Under the pieces are notes generated by a model. The model saw only the letters and a list, made by a program, of their open reading frames with translations, had not been told where the DNA came from and made no database searches. Below, piece after piece: positions 47,565 to 56,805 of a DNA stretch of 64,000 nucleotides (positions are counted from its first letter, which is position 1; every line of letters begins with the position of its first letter). The DNA lies in assembly GCA_029550525.1 (NCBI GenBank), contig JAKPHF010000046.1, positions 62,001 to 126,000 on the forward strand, written 5' to 3'. Both the position numbers and the translations under genes were made by a program. This DNA is from Planctomycetota bacterium. GTDB lineage: Bacteria > Planctomycetota > Phycisphaerae > UBA1845 > PWPN01.

Positions 47565-49082
47565 TCAGAGCACGTTCAACGACGTCCGCCGGTCGGCCTG
47601 CGTCACCACTTCGCCATGCAGCGTCAAGGCGGTGGCCGAGGTCACCCGGATGCGGACGAACTGCCCGATGAGCGTCTCGGGCCCGGTAAAGACGACGATT
47701 TCATCGCCTCGACTGCGGCCCGTCAACTGGTCGGAGCGCTTCCAGGACACTTCGTGACCGCGCGTCTGCTCCGCCTCCTGAGCCTTGATCGCGGCCTTGC
47801 TGTAGCCCTCGACGAGCACCTCGATCTCACGGCCGACCATTGCTTGATGATGAGCCAGACACATGCGCTTCTGCAACGCGGCTAGCTCGGTGTGACGGCG
47901 TTGCTTGACGGCCTCGGGGACGTCGTCCGGCAGCCGACGGTCGGCAACCGTGCCCGGCCTCTCCGAGTACTTGAACATGTAAATGTTCTTGTACCGCGTG
48001 CGCTCCACCAGCGCGAGCGTCTGCTCGTGATCGGCCTCGGTCTCGCCGCAGAACCCCACGATGAAATCGCCCGCCAGCGAGATCCCCGGCACAACCTCTC
48101 GGGCGCGGGCCAGGAGCTCTTCGTATTGCTCGACCGTGTACTGCCGCTTCATGCGCTTCAGCACCTCGTTCGAGCCACTCTGGGCGGGAATGTGCAGGTA
48201 CTCGCAGACCTTGGGCAGGTCGCGCATTGCCTGCAGGATGTCGTCGGTGAAGTCGCCGGGATAGCTGGTGACGAAGCGAATGCGTTCGATCCCCCCCACA
48301 TCGTGCACGAGCTCCAGCAGGTCGGCGAAGTTCACGAGCTTGCCCGACTCGTCGCGGTACTTGTAGCTGTTGACCGTCTGACCGAGCAGCGTGATTTCCT
48401 TGGCGCCCAGGTCGGCCAGCTTGCGGATCTCCTGCACGATGTGCTCGGGCGGACGGCTGCGCTCCGGCCCCCGCGTGAAGGGCACCACGCAGAACGTGCA
48501 GAACTTGTCGCAGCCGCGCTGCACGCGCACGTACGACTGCAGGACACGTCCGTCGGGCGGCACGTCGCGCGACAGGTCCAATGCTTCGATGCTGTCGAAC
48601 AGCTTGGTACGTTCGGCCGCCGGCGTTCGCCGCGAATGATTCCGCTCCAGCGCGACAGCCAGTCGGTGCGCGTTACCGTCACCCCGCAGCCGCCCGCCCG
48701 CACGGCTGGCTTCCGCAGCCTCCCGAGCTTCGAGGACCTCGGCCAGCAGACTGGGGATCTCGTTGAGATTCCCCGGCCCGCAGAGCAGATCGACGTGCGG
48801 CGCCTTGGTCTGGATACCGTCGTGGTCGCGTTCGGCCATGCAACCGATGACGCCCACCACCATGTCCGGCCGGCGCTTCTTGAGCTTGGCCACCTCGCCC
48901 AGCCGGCTGTAGACCTTGTCCTCGGCATGCTGGCGAACGCTGCACGTGTTGAACAGCACGAGGTCGGCCGTCCGCACATCGTCGGTCGGCTGATAGCCCA
49001 TACTCGAAAGCTGCCCGAGAACCAGCTCGCTGTCGAGCACGTTCATCTGGCAGCCAAAAGTTTCCAGATAGACGGATTTCAT
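47565..49082 (-). CDS. miaB: tRNA-2-methylthio-N6-dimethylallyladenosine synthase MiaB
   Basis: 505-residue radical-SAM methylthiotransferase that adds the 2-methylthio group to i6A37 in tRNA. N-terminal UPF0004 cysteines are in TFGCQMN, NTCSVR and GCMAER; the radical-SAM cluster is CDKFCTFC; a C-terminal TRAM domain ends the protein. It is longer than usual (about 440-470) because of an Arg/Ala-rich insertion of roughly 55 residues between the first two domains (about 125-180). The ATG at 49082 matches the family start MKSVYLETFGCQMN. Confidence 0.93.
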   Translation of the reverse strand: MKSVYLETFGCQMNVLDSELVLGQLSSMGYQPTDDVRTADLVLFNTCSVRQHAEDKVYSRLGEVAKLKKRRPDMVVGVIGCMAERDHDGIQTKAPHVDLLCGPGNLNEIPSLLAEVLEAREAAEASRAGGRLRGDGNAHRLAVALERNHSRRTPAAERTKLFDSIEALDLSRDVPPDGRVLQSYVRVQRGCDKFCTFCVVPFTRGPERSRPPEHIVQEIRKLADLGAKEITLLGQTVNSYKYRDESGKLVNFADLLELVHDVGGIERIRFVTSYPGDFTDDILQAMRDLPKVCEYLHIPAQSGSNEVLKRMKRQYTVEQYEELLARAREVVPGISLAGDFIVGFCGETEADHEQTLALVERTRYKNIYMFKYSERPGTVADRRLPDDVPEAVKQRRHTELAALQKRMCLAHHQAMVGREIEVLVEGYSKAAIKAQEAEQTRGHEVSWKRSDQLTGRSRGDEIVVFTGPETLIGQFVRIRVTSATALTLHGEVVTQADRRTSLNVL

Positions 49083-49364
49083 CTGCAAATGCCTATCGCT
49101 CCGAAGCTTAGCGGAACACAAACGCCGTCGGCCCTGTCTGATTGTAAAGAATCAGCCCCCCCGGAGCAACGCGGCGGCCCATCCACCGCCCTTGCCCCTC
49201 CTGCCCCGCGGGCTCCGCATTCGACATGCATACAAGAAAAGGCTTCCGCCATCCCGCCATCCAGACAGCGGTTGGAAGGCAAGCTTCTGGTGTATTAGTA
49301 TGCTCCGGCGATACTGGAAAGGACTGCCCGCGGGTCACACCGACCGACGTAGATAAGATACATC

Positions 49365-50537
49365 ATGAGCGACCACCAACCACCCCCCATGCCGCCGTTC
49401 GTCGAGACGCCGCCTCGCCGCCAGCCCCCGCCGCCGCGTTCTCACACGCCGCTGCTGCTGGCCATTCTGCTGGGTTTGATCGTGGGCTGGGCGATGTATC
49501 GACTGGCGGACGACTGGATGGCTCGCAAGGCTGCCGTGCCTCGCGTGGTCACGCCGCGTGGCGAGCTGGCCGCCGACGAGGCCGCCACCATCGCCATCTT
49601 CGAGAACGCCTCGCCGTCGGTGGTGTTCATTACCAGCGTCGCCCTTCAGAGCCGGTTTTTCGGCCTGGACGTCACGCGGATTCCCCAAGGCACGGGCTCG
49701 GGCTTCGTGTGGGATCAACAAGGCCATATCGTCACGAATTACCACGTGGTTGCCGGCGCGGCCAACGGTCCCGTGACCTTCGAAGTCGCGCTCGCCGACG
49801 GCACCACCTCGCGAGGCGAGGTCATCGGCGTCTCGCCGGAGAACGACCTGGCCGTCTTGCGAATCTCCGTGCCGGCCAGCAAGCTGCGGCCCATTCCCAT
49901 CGGCACGTCGGCCGATCTGCAGGTCGGCCAGAAGGTATTCGCCATCGGTAACCCCTTCGGCCTCGACCAGACGCTCACCACTGGCATCGTCAGCGCGCTG
50001 GGACGTCAAATCCCCTCGCTCAACAACCGCGTCATCAAGGACGTGATTCAGACCGATGCCGCCATTAACCCCGGCAACTCCGGCGGGCCGCTGCTCGACA
50101 GCGCGGGCCGGCTGATCGGCGTGAACACCGCCATCTACAGCCCCAGCGGCGCCAGCGCGGGCATCGGCTTCGCCATCCCCGTGGATACCGTCAACCGCGT
50201 TGTGCCCGAGTTGATCGCTCACGGCCGCGTGGTTCGCCCACAGATGGGCGTCGCCCTGGCTCACGACAGCCTCGCCCGGCGACTCGGCATCAAAGGCGTG
50301 CTCATCATCCACGTCGAGGAGGGCTCGCCGGCGCAGCGCGCCGGCCTCATCGGCACACGGCAGGACGCCCGCGGACGCTGGATCCTCGGCGACATCATCA
50401 CCGCCATCGACGATACGCCGGTCGACACGGTCGCCGATCTGCTCACCGCCGTCGGCGAACACAAGGCCGGCGACACCGTGCGCCTGACCATCCAACGCGG
50501 CGACCGCCGCGGCACGGTCGAGGTCACGCTCGAATAG
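49365..50537 (+). CDS. DegS/HtrA-like serine protease with one PDZ domain
   Basis: 390 residues. A Pro-rich cytoplasmic start (1-27), one transmembrane helix (about 28-46), a trypsin-like protease with His in TNYHVV, Asp in ENDLAVL and Ser in GNSGGPL, then one PDZ domain (about 285-388). One membrane anchor and one PDZ give a DegS-like layout, so it probably senses or degrades misfolded envelope proteins. Divergent from miaB. Confidence 0.92.
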   Translation: MSDHQPPPMPPFVETPPRRQPPPPRSHTPLLLAILLGLIVGWAMYRLADDWMARKAAVPRVVTPRGELAADEAATIAIFENASPSVVFITSVALQSRFFGLDVTRIPQGTGSGFVWDQQGHIVTNYHVVAGAANGPVTFEVALADGTTSRGEVIGVSPENDLAVLRISVPASKLRPIPIGTSADLQVGQKVFAIGNPFGLDQTLTTGIVSALGRQIPSLNNRVIKDVIQTDAAINPGNSGGPLLDSAGRLIGVNTAIYSPSGASAGIGFAIPVDTVNRVVPELIAHGRVVRPQMGVALAHDSLARRLGIKGVLIIHVEEGSPAQRAGLIGTRQDARGRWILGDIITAIDDTPVDTVADLLTAVGEHKAGDTVRLTIQRGDRRGTVEVTLE

Positions 50538-50935
50538 CCCGCCGGCTTCGCCTGGCACCACACCCCGCGAGCGTCAAGAGCGTGCTGACCTGCGACTTTG
50601 GGAGGCGGGCACCTTGCCCGCCTGTTCCCTGCAGAATCCCGGCCCGCGCCGTGCGCCGTTCTCCCATCTGCCTCAATCCACAGAGAACCGTTTCTCTGCT
50701 ACCTCCGTTCCCTCCTGTCAGCCACTTCCGCGATGCATTCATTCGCATCACCCGCTCCCGATTGACGGGGCGGGTTGAATATGTCAAACTGAGCTTGCCC
50801 TGGCATGCCCGCCCGGGCGAGGCCGCCCGCGGCAAACGCGCCGGTGGCGCCCCCCAAGGGGGGCACCGGGGCTGGCTCAGCCGAGCAGGCTCGTTCGGAC
50901 GTTGTCCGGGGCAAGCGCAAGATCGTCAAGACGTT
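50538..50935. other. Intergenic with one family A repeat
   Basis: 398 nt between the protease and tRNA-Arg. It holds GGCGGGCACCTTGCCCGCC at 50604-50622 and a GC-rich stretch (about 50850-50872, GGCGCCCCCCAAGGGGGGCA) that folds into a hairpin. No gene seen; the tRNA promoter should lie at its right end. Confidence 0.5.
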
Positions 50936-51009
50936 GCACCCGTAGCTCAATTGGACAGAGCATCGGTCTTCGGAACCGAGGGTTGGGGGTTCGAATCCCT
51001 CCGGGTGTA
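50936..51009 (+). tRNA. tRNA-Arg (anticodon UCG)
   Basis: Cloverleaf by eye: acceptor GCACCCG/CGGGTGT (first pair G-U), D-stem GCTC/GAGC, anticodon stem TCGGT/ACCGA around CTTCGGA (anticodon TCG, reads CGA), and T-arm GGGGG-TTCGAAT-CCCTC. Discriminator A; CCA not encoded. Confidence 0.95.
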
Positions 51010-51544
51010 GTTTCCTTGGAAGAAAGCTGTGAGCTGTGGGCTGTGGGCCGGACAGGCCGACGGTTGGGCAACCCCAGCCCCCCGTTCGATCGTGCGCAGA
51101 TGACGGTCAGCCCCGAACAAGGCGCCCCCTCTGCGATCCGTGGACAATGCAGCCCTCCGACATGACGGCTCACGACATACACCGTTTTCCGCTGCCATGG
51201 CTTGTCTGTCACCCCTGCCGGGGCTCCTTCCCATGATGGTGGGGTCGGGTGGCACGCTTGCCGACCGGGGGTTTACGCCGCCCGGTGAGTGACTACTGCC
51301 CCTTGCGGGGCAGAAGAATGGGTAGCGCGGTCGCCGACCGGGGGCGGTACGGCTAGTGGCTGCCGCCCCTTACGGGGGCAGAAGAACGGCTACAGAAGAC
51401 GCGGGCGCGTCCGGACTCGTTCGTACTCGTTGGCTCGGCTCGTGAGCCGCCGACGGTCGATGCCCGCCCCTCGCGCTTCGCGCAACGAAAAGGGGCGGAT
51501 CGAGTGACCCGCCCCGGATGCGTGTTCGTGATAACCGCTGAGCC
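51010..51544. other. Intergenic with imperfect tandem repeat
   Basis: Two imperfect copies of a roughly 65-nt unit at about 51258-51400 share GACCGGGGG, then a hairpin GCCCCTT(A/G)CGGGG(G)C followed by AGAAGAA(T/C)GG. A D-type remnant (AGCTGTGAGCTGTGGGCTGT) lies right after the tRNA (about 51025). No coding sequence is convincing. Confidence 0.5.
51487..51515 (-). terminator. Rho-independent terminator of the DUF2617-like gene
   Basis: Minus strand: GGGGCGG/CCGCCCC stem, 10-nt loop, then TTTT, beginning 30 nt after the stop at 51545. Confidence 0.65.
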
Positions 51545-52159
51545 TTACAGCGCTCGGCGCTGTCCGTTGCGCCGGATGGGCGCCAGTCGTCCGCCGACTT
51601 CCACGATCGACTGCGTCTTGATGATCGTGTAGTCCGCCGGGAAGGAGTGGAACGCCTGCACGTGGAACTCGCGATCCCGAGCTTCAAAGTCGATGAAGCT
51701 GAACGGGACGAGCTCGTTCTCGCCAGCCCACTCGTTGAACGTGACCAGGATGCCCCGGTTGCTGCCGTAGTTCAGCAAGTCCCGGTGCGAAGCGTGGAAC
51801 AGGTTCTGGTTCATCCGCTCGACCTGGGTCGAAAGGATGTACCGCATCCCGTCATCGAACTCTTCCATGTGGTCGCGCTCGCCGCGGAACTGGAAGTGAG
51901 TGACCAACCCGTTCTGCGGCAGGACTTCCAAGTCGTCCGTGGTGACCTCGGCGACGCAGCGGCCGGCGGACTGAACCGTCAGCACATGCGACAAGCCGAT
52001 CACCCAGATGTCGGCCTGGTAGGAAGCGCGTTCAATGTGGCGACTGTGGTGAATCCGGAAAAGCTCCGGATGCAGCGGCCGATGATACAAAGCGAACTTC
52101 AGGTCCGCCACACGCTGCAAACTCTCACCTAGTTCCAGTCCCGGTTCCTCAGATGACAT
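51545..52159 (-). CDS. DUF2617-like protein of unknown function
   Basis: 204 residues from the ATG at 52159, which follows GGAGAG at good spacing (a longer frame starts five codons upstream). The N-terminus LKFALYHRPLHPELF matches what I recall of the DUF2617 family of planctomycetes and actinobacteria; NRGILVTFNEW and a late FHVQAFHSFPADYTIIKTQS are further conserved-looking parts. No signal peptide or membrane segment. It is monocistronic: own leader with a hairpin-T-run just upstream and own terminator downstream. Confidence 0.7.
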   Translation of the reverse strand: MSSEEPGLELGESLQRVADLKFALYHRPLHPELFRIHHSRHIERASYQADIWVIGLSHVLTVQSAGRCVAEVTTDDLEVLPQNGLVTHFQFRGERDHMEEFDDGMRYILSTQVERMNQNLFHASHRDLLNYGSNRGILVTFNEWAGENELVPFSFIDFEARDREFHVQAFHSFPADYTIIKTQSIVEVGGRLAPIRRNGQRRAL

Positions 52160-52204
52160 AACAAAACTCTCCACAAAACCGACGAGCCTCTCCTCGCCGG
52201 TGTT

Positions 52205-52265
52205 AAAAAAAAGCCAGGGTAATAAACCCGGTACTCAATGCGTCGCTTGAGGTACCGCACCCGGG
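52205..52265 (-). promoter_or_regulatory. Candidate attenuator leader of the DUF2617-like gene
   Basis: On the minus strand the 5' region has two mutually exclusive foldings. One pairs CCGGGT with ACCCTGG (52214-52231) and is followed by eight T residues, a good terminator ending about 45 nt before the start codon. The other pairs upstream CCGGG...GGTACCTCAA (52247-52265) with TTGAGTACCGGG (52227-52238), using up the left arm of the terminator. That is the geometry of a terminator/antiterminator switch. The aptamer or leader peptide, if any, would lie between about 52265 and 52400. An independent small RNA ending at this terminator is the alternative. Confidence 0.5.
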
Positions 52266-52555
52266 AGGCTGCTCTGTGCCGCCAAAAACGAATCAGCAAC
52301 CACCACCACGGCGGCTACTCCCTCCAGGTAGGCGGGGGGGTGGGACGAACGCTTAAGCGGTGATTATACTAATCGGCTCAAGCCCCACCAAGGAAAATCT
52401 TTGAAATTTCGCGCCCGGCAGCCAAAAAACTCAGGTTTTGTGCGTACTACGCTTCAACCGCTCCGAAAGTTTTTGCAGGGAAGGTGATTTGGCGTCACCT
52501 CCTGTCTTTTTGTACACTCGGGCTCTCGCCCGAGACGCACGGAAGGGACGTGTTC

Positions 52556-53485
52556 GTGGGTGGAGAAGCGAAAAATCTCGAAGCAGGGCCGTCGGAGTCT
52601 GCCGGCGCCGGGAGGCGGCGGCTGATCACCCGCCGGCGCGTGCTGGGGAGCATGCTGGGCTCGGCCGGCCTGGCCGTTGGCGGCGCGGGCTATGCCTACG
52701 GGATCGAGCCGGTCTGGCCCGCTGTCACTCGTCTGCAGATGCCTCTGGCGAACCTTGGGCCGGAGTTCGAAGGCGCCCGCCTTATCCAGATCAGCGATCT
52801 TCACGTCGGCTCGTCCGTCCCCCTCGACTACCTGCAAAAGTGGATAGACTGGATTGCCGGCCAGCAGACCGACTGGGTCGTGGTCACCGGCGATCTGGTC
52901 CACTATTCGCACCACTTGGCCGTGGGTCCCATGGCCCGGCTAGTCAGCCGGCTGCGGGCCCGGGAGGCGGTCCTGACCAGCCTGGGCAATCATGAGTACG
53001 GCGCCTGTCGGCCGGGCGGCGGGATGGCTGGTCTGGCCCAACGGGCGGTCAACGCGCTGGCCGGCGAAGGGGTACGAGCGCTTCGGAACGAGGTGGTCAC
53101 ATTCCGCCGGGGCAGATCGGAACTGCACATCGTCGGCATGGACGACCTGTGGGGCGAGCAGTACCGGCCCGACGTCGCCTTCGCCGCCCTGCCGTCCACC
53201 GCTCCCACCATCGTGCTGTCGCACAATCCGGATACGTTCGTGGACCTGCTCGATCGGCCGTTCGACTGGATGCTGTCCGGTCACACGCACGGCGGCCAAG
53301 TGAACATCCCCTTATTCGGCCCGCCGGTGCTGCCAGTACGTCACCGCCAATTCGCTGCCGGACATTCGTCGCTGGCCGGCAAGAACCTGTACGTCAACCG
53401 AGGATTGGGATGGGTGATGCGAGTCCGGTTCAATGCCCGGCCGGAGGTGACGATCTTCACACTGACGCGAGCCTCGACAACGTGA
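52556..53485 (+). CDS. Metallophosphoesterase with Tat-like N-terminus
   Basis: 309 residues from a GTG at 52556 placed 8 nt after GGAAGGG; GTG codons at 52550 and 52484 are alternatives. Calcineurin-like motifs are complete: DLHVG, GDLVHY, GNHEYG, SHNPD and GHTHGGQ. The N-terminus has RRRLITRRRVLGSMLGSAGL, which could be a twin-arginine export signal or a membrane anchor. Similar to YkuE-type phosphodiesterases/phosphatases acting on the outer face of the membrane. Substrate unknown. Confidence 0.87.
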   Translation: MGGEAKNLEAGPSESAGAGRRRLITRRRVLGSMLGSAGLAVGGAGYAYGIEPVWPAVTRLQMPLANLGPEFEGARLIQISDLHVGSSVPLDYLQKWIDWIAGQQTDWVVVTGDLVHYSHHLAVGPMARLVSRLRAREAVLTSLGNHEYGACRPGGGMAGLAQRAVNALAGEGVRALRNEVVTFRRGRSELHIVGMDDLWGEQYRPDVAFAALPSTAPTIVLSHNPDTFVDLLDRPFDWMLSGHTHGGQVNIPLFGPPVLPVRHRQFAAGHSSLAGKNLYVNRGLGWVMRVRFNARPEVTIFTLTRASTT

Positions 53486-53542
53486 CGCTTCGCCACGGTG
53501 AACCCGCAGAACGGAGCGCAGGCTCCCAGAAGTGAGTCAAGA

Positions 53543-53561
53543 GGCGGGCGAGACACCCGCC
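53543..53561. repeat. GC palindrome, intergenic repeat family A
   Basis: GGCGGGCGAGACACCCGCC between the convergent metallophosphoesterase and alaS; centre differs from other copies. Confidence 0.8.
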
Positions 53562-53578
53562 CCCCGAGCGTAACGGCA

Positions 53579-56236
53579 CTAGCTTAGCCTCTCGCGGACC
53601 CAGGCGGAAGCAGCGGCGAGGGCATCGGGGATGCCTTCGGGCTTGTTGCCGCCGGCTTGGGCGAGGTTGGGCTTGCCGCCGCCGCGGCCGTCGATGGCCG
53701 GCACGATGTGCTTGATGAGATCGCCCGCCTTGACGCCCTTGGCGATCAGGTCGTCGGTCACCGCCGCGATGAGCATGGGCTTGCCCTCGGCGACGACGCC
53801 CAGGCAGACGGCGGCCGATCCCGCCTGCGAGCGCAGCCAGTCGGCGGCCTCGCGAATCTGCTCGACGGGCACCTCGGGCAACTCGCCGACGATGATGGCG
53901 GCGCCGTTGACACGCTCAGCCTCTTCGAGCAATTTCTGCCGGACGCCCTTCACGTCTGCGGCCGCCCCCTTGGTCAACTGCTTGCGGAGCTTCTTGATCT
54001 CCTCCTGCATGGCGGCGATGCGAGCGGGCAACTGCTCGGGGCCGGTGTTCAGCAGGCCGGCCGCCTCCTTGGCTGTGCGTTCGAGCTGCTGCACGTGCTC
54101 GACGGCTCGCGGGCCGGTGACTGCGGTGACGCGGCGCACGCCCTTGGCGATGCCTTCCTCGGCCACGATCTTGAAGAACCCGATCTGGCCCGTACGCTCC
54201 AGGTGCGTGCCGCCGCAGAACTCAGCCGAGAACGAGTCAGGCCCGATGCTCACCACGCGCACGACGTCGCCGTACTTCTCGCCGAAGAACGCCCGCACGC
54301 CCGGCAGCTTTCGAGCCTCGTCGATGGGCAGCTCGCGCGTGGAGACGTCGAGATCGGCGTAGATCTTTTCGTTGACCAGCCGTTCGACGGCCGCGATCTC
54401 GTCGGCGGTCATCGGGGCGTTGTGATCGAAGTCGAACCGCAGCCGCTCGGGATCGACCACCGAACCGTGCTGCTTGACGTGCTCGCCCAGCACGGTCCGC
54501 AGGGCCCAGTGCAGCAAGTGGGTGGCGGTGTGGTTCTTGCGCGTCAGGTCGCGAACGGCGGCGACCTCGAGCTGGGCGGCCTGGCCGGCCTCGACCGTGC
54601 CGTCCGTCACCTGCCCGACGTGCAGGACGGTGTCGCCCAGCCGTTGCGTGGTCATCACCTCGAACACGCCCGTGCCCGTCCGGATCTGACCAGTGTCACC
54701 TATCTGCCCCCCCTGCTCGGCATAGAAGCACGTCTTGTCGAGCACCAGGGCGGTCTGGCCGTCGGCCTCGGTCAGCGAGCCGTTGCTGATGAAGGCGTTG
54801 CGGACCACCCAGCCGAGCACCCGGGCTTCGGCGGCGCGGCCGAGATACTTGGGCGAATCCTGCGTGGGAGGCAACTCGCCTTCGACGGCCACCACCACGT
54901 GCTGCTTGGCGGCGGCGCGAGCCTTTTCCTTGGCCTCGGCCATCAGGTCGGCAAAGCCCGTCTCATCCACGCTCATGCCGCGCTCGCCTGCCATCTGCAC
55001 GGTCAGATCGATGGGGAAGCCGTACGTGTCGTAGAGCTTGAACGCGTCAGCGGCGGAGATGGTCTTGCCGCTCTTGGCGGCCTGCTCGAACAGGGCGATG
55101 CCGCGATCGAGCGTGCGGCCGAAGCTCTCCTCCTCCTCGCGGATGAGCTGCATGACGCGGTCCGCCGATCCCTTGAGCTCGGGGAAGACGTCACCCATGG
55201 TCTCGACGATGGTGGGCACGAGCTTGTGGATGAACGGCTGCGTCTGGCCCAACTGCTGCCGACCGAAGCGGGCGGCTCGCCGGAGCAGGCGGCGCAGGAC
55301 GTAGCCGCGGCCATCGTTACTGGGTTTGGCCCCGTCGGTGATGGAGAACGTCAGCATGCGGACGTGATCAGCGATCACCCGCATGGCGTTGTCCACGTGA
55401 GCATCAGGGCCGACGGCGCCGGTGTACGCATGTCCGGTCAGTTCGCCGATCTTGCCGAGCAGCGGCGCGAACACATCGGTGTCGTAGTTGCTCTGCTTGC
55501 CCTGGAGCACGGCCACGATGCGCTCGAAGCCCATACCCGTGTCCACGTGCCGGGCGGGTAACGGCGTGAGCTTGCCCGATTCATCGCGGTTGAACTGGAT
55601 GAAAACGAGATTCCAGATCTCCATGACCCGCGGGTCGCCGGCGTTGACCAGCTTGCCGCCGGACTTGTCCGGCGTCAGGTCGATATGGATCTCGCTGCAC
55701 GGCCCGCATGGACCGGTCGCCCCCATCTCCCAAAAGTTGTCCTTCTTGCCGAAGCGCCGCACGTGCGCAGGGTCGATGTCGGTGACCTCGGTCCAGAGCT
55801 TCGCCGCCTCTTCGTCGGCGTCCAGGCCTTCATGTTCGTCGCCGGCGAACACGGTCGCGTAGAGCCGATCCTTGGGCAGGCCCCACACCTGCGTCAGGAG
55901 TTCCCACGCCCAGGCGATGGCTTCCTTCTTGAAGTAATCGCCGAACGACCAGTTGCCGAGCATCTCGAAGAACGTGTGGTGGTACGTGTCACGGCCCACT
56001 TCCTCGAGGTCGTTGTGCTTGCCCGAGACGCGGATACACTTTTGGGTGTCGACCGCACGACGGTATGGCCGGCTGCCCGTCCCCAGGAACACGTCCTTGA
56101 ACTGGTTCATGCCGGCGTTGGTGAACATGAGCGTGGGATCGTCCACGGGTACGACGGGCGCGGACGGCACGGCGGTGTGAGCCTTGCCCACGAAGAACTC
56201 GATGAACTCACGTCGGATCTGGTCAGAGGTTCGCAT
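53579..56236 (-). CDS. alaS: Alanyl-tRNA synthetase
   Basis: 885 residues, full length for AlaRS. The class II catalytic core starts MRTSDQIRREFIEFFVGKAH with MFTNAGMNQFKDVFLG and GRGYVLRRLLRRA. The editing domain has HTATHLLHWAL (HxxxH) and CGGTHLERTG (CxxxH), and a C-terminal DHHA1-like part (GRGGGKPNLAQAGG) ends it. The frame runs 56 codons upstream without homology, so I start at the ATG at 56236. Confidence 0.96.
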   Translation of the reverse strand: MRTSDQIRREFIEFFVGKAHTAVPSAPVVPVDDPTLMFTNAGMNQFKDVFLGTGSRPYRRAVDTQKCIRVSGKHNDLEEVGRDTYHHTFFEMLGNWSFGDYFKKEAIAWAWELLTQVWGLPKDRLYATVFAGDEHEGLDADEEAAKLWTEVTDIDPAHVRRFGKKDNFWEMGATGPCGPCSEIHIDLTPDKSGGKLVNAGDPRVMEIWNLVFIQFNRDESGKLTPLPARHVDTGMGFERIVAVLQGKQSNYDTDVFAPLLGKIGELTGHAYTGAVGPDAHVDNAMRVIADHVRMLTFSITDGAKPSNDGRGYVLRRLLRRAARFGRQQLGQTQPFIHKLVPTIVETMGDVFPELKGSADRVMQLIREEEESFGRTLDRGIALFEQAAKSGKTISAADAFKLYDTYGFPIDLTVQMAGERGMSVDETGFADLMAEAKEKARAAAKQHVVVAVEGELPPTQDSPKYLGRAAEARVLGWVVRNAFISNGSLTEADGQTALVLDKTCFYAEQGGQIGDTGQIRTGTGVFEVMTTQRLGDTVLHVGQVTDGTVEAGQAAQLEVAAVRDLTRKNHTATHLLHWALRTVLGEHVKQHGSVVDPERLRFDFDHNAPMTADEIAAVERLVNEKIYADLDVSTRELPIDEARKLPGVRAFFGEKYGDVVRVVSIGPDSFSAEFCGGTHLERTGQIGFFKIVAEEGIAKGVRRVTAVTGPRAVEHVQQLERTAKEAAGLLNTGPEQLPARIAAMQEEIKKLRKQLTKGAAADVKGVRQKLLEEAERVNGAAIIVGELPEVPVEQIREAADWLRSQAGSAAVCLGVVAEGKPMLIAAVTDDLIAKGVKAGDLIKHIVPAIDGRGGGKPNLAQAGGNKPEGIPDALAAASAWVRERLS

Positions 56237-56805
56237 GTGTCTGGTCGTTCCTGTTGTTGTCCGCGCGGACAGCCTGCAAGGCCCGGCCGGCCCCGCCCAG
56301 CGCCAACCTCCCCCACGGGGGAAGGCATGTCGAGAACTGGTTATTGTAACGGACGGCGGCGGCCTGGGAAGTCTCCTGCCCGGCACGCGCCGGTCCCGGA
56401 CCACCGACCCGCTGACGGTCGGCTACGGCCGACGATCACGTCAGGCCAGCTTGCCGACGACCGGCCAAGCCCGGGACCCCGGTCCCCAAAGGCCTCTTAT
56501 CCCCCGCGGACTTGCCGATCGCGCGGCGCCCCCGGCCGGCGACGGAAATCGAAGCGTCTCGCCCCTTCTGTTTCATGGAGAGCCGCTTAGACAGGAACTC
56601 CAGATGCAACGCGGTTGGTGTCGTCGGTCGGGACGTCGGAGGACGCTGGCGCGGTTCACCGATGGGATCGGCACTGCCGCCGAGCTCGGGGCAGACCATC
56701 GTCTGCTCACAACCGAACGGGGCTGACGCTCCCGTCTCTTGACTGCGGCCCTCATGCGAGCAGGGAAGACGGTCTGCGGAGAGCTGTTCTCCGTGTCATC
56801 GGTGG
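56237..56805. other. Intergenic, no gene recognised
   Basis: 569 nt between alaS and the DUF1573 fusion. Short frames on both strands lack domains and good start sites. A small hairpin CCCCCACGGGGG lies near 56308. I see no repeat-family copies here. Confidence 0.4.

Noticed and set aside
52205..52265. T-box riboswitch
   Set aside because: GGGTGCGGTACC resembles the T-box core, but the UGGN bulge is interrupted, no specifier or stem I domain is seen and the gene is not an amino-acid gene.
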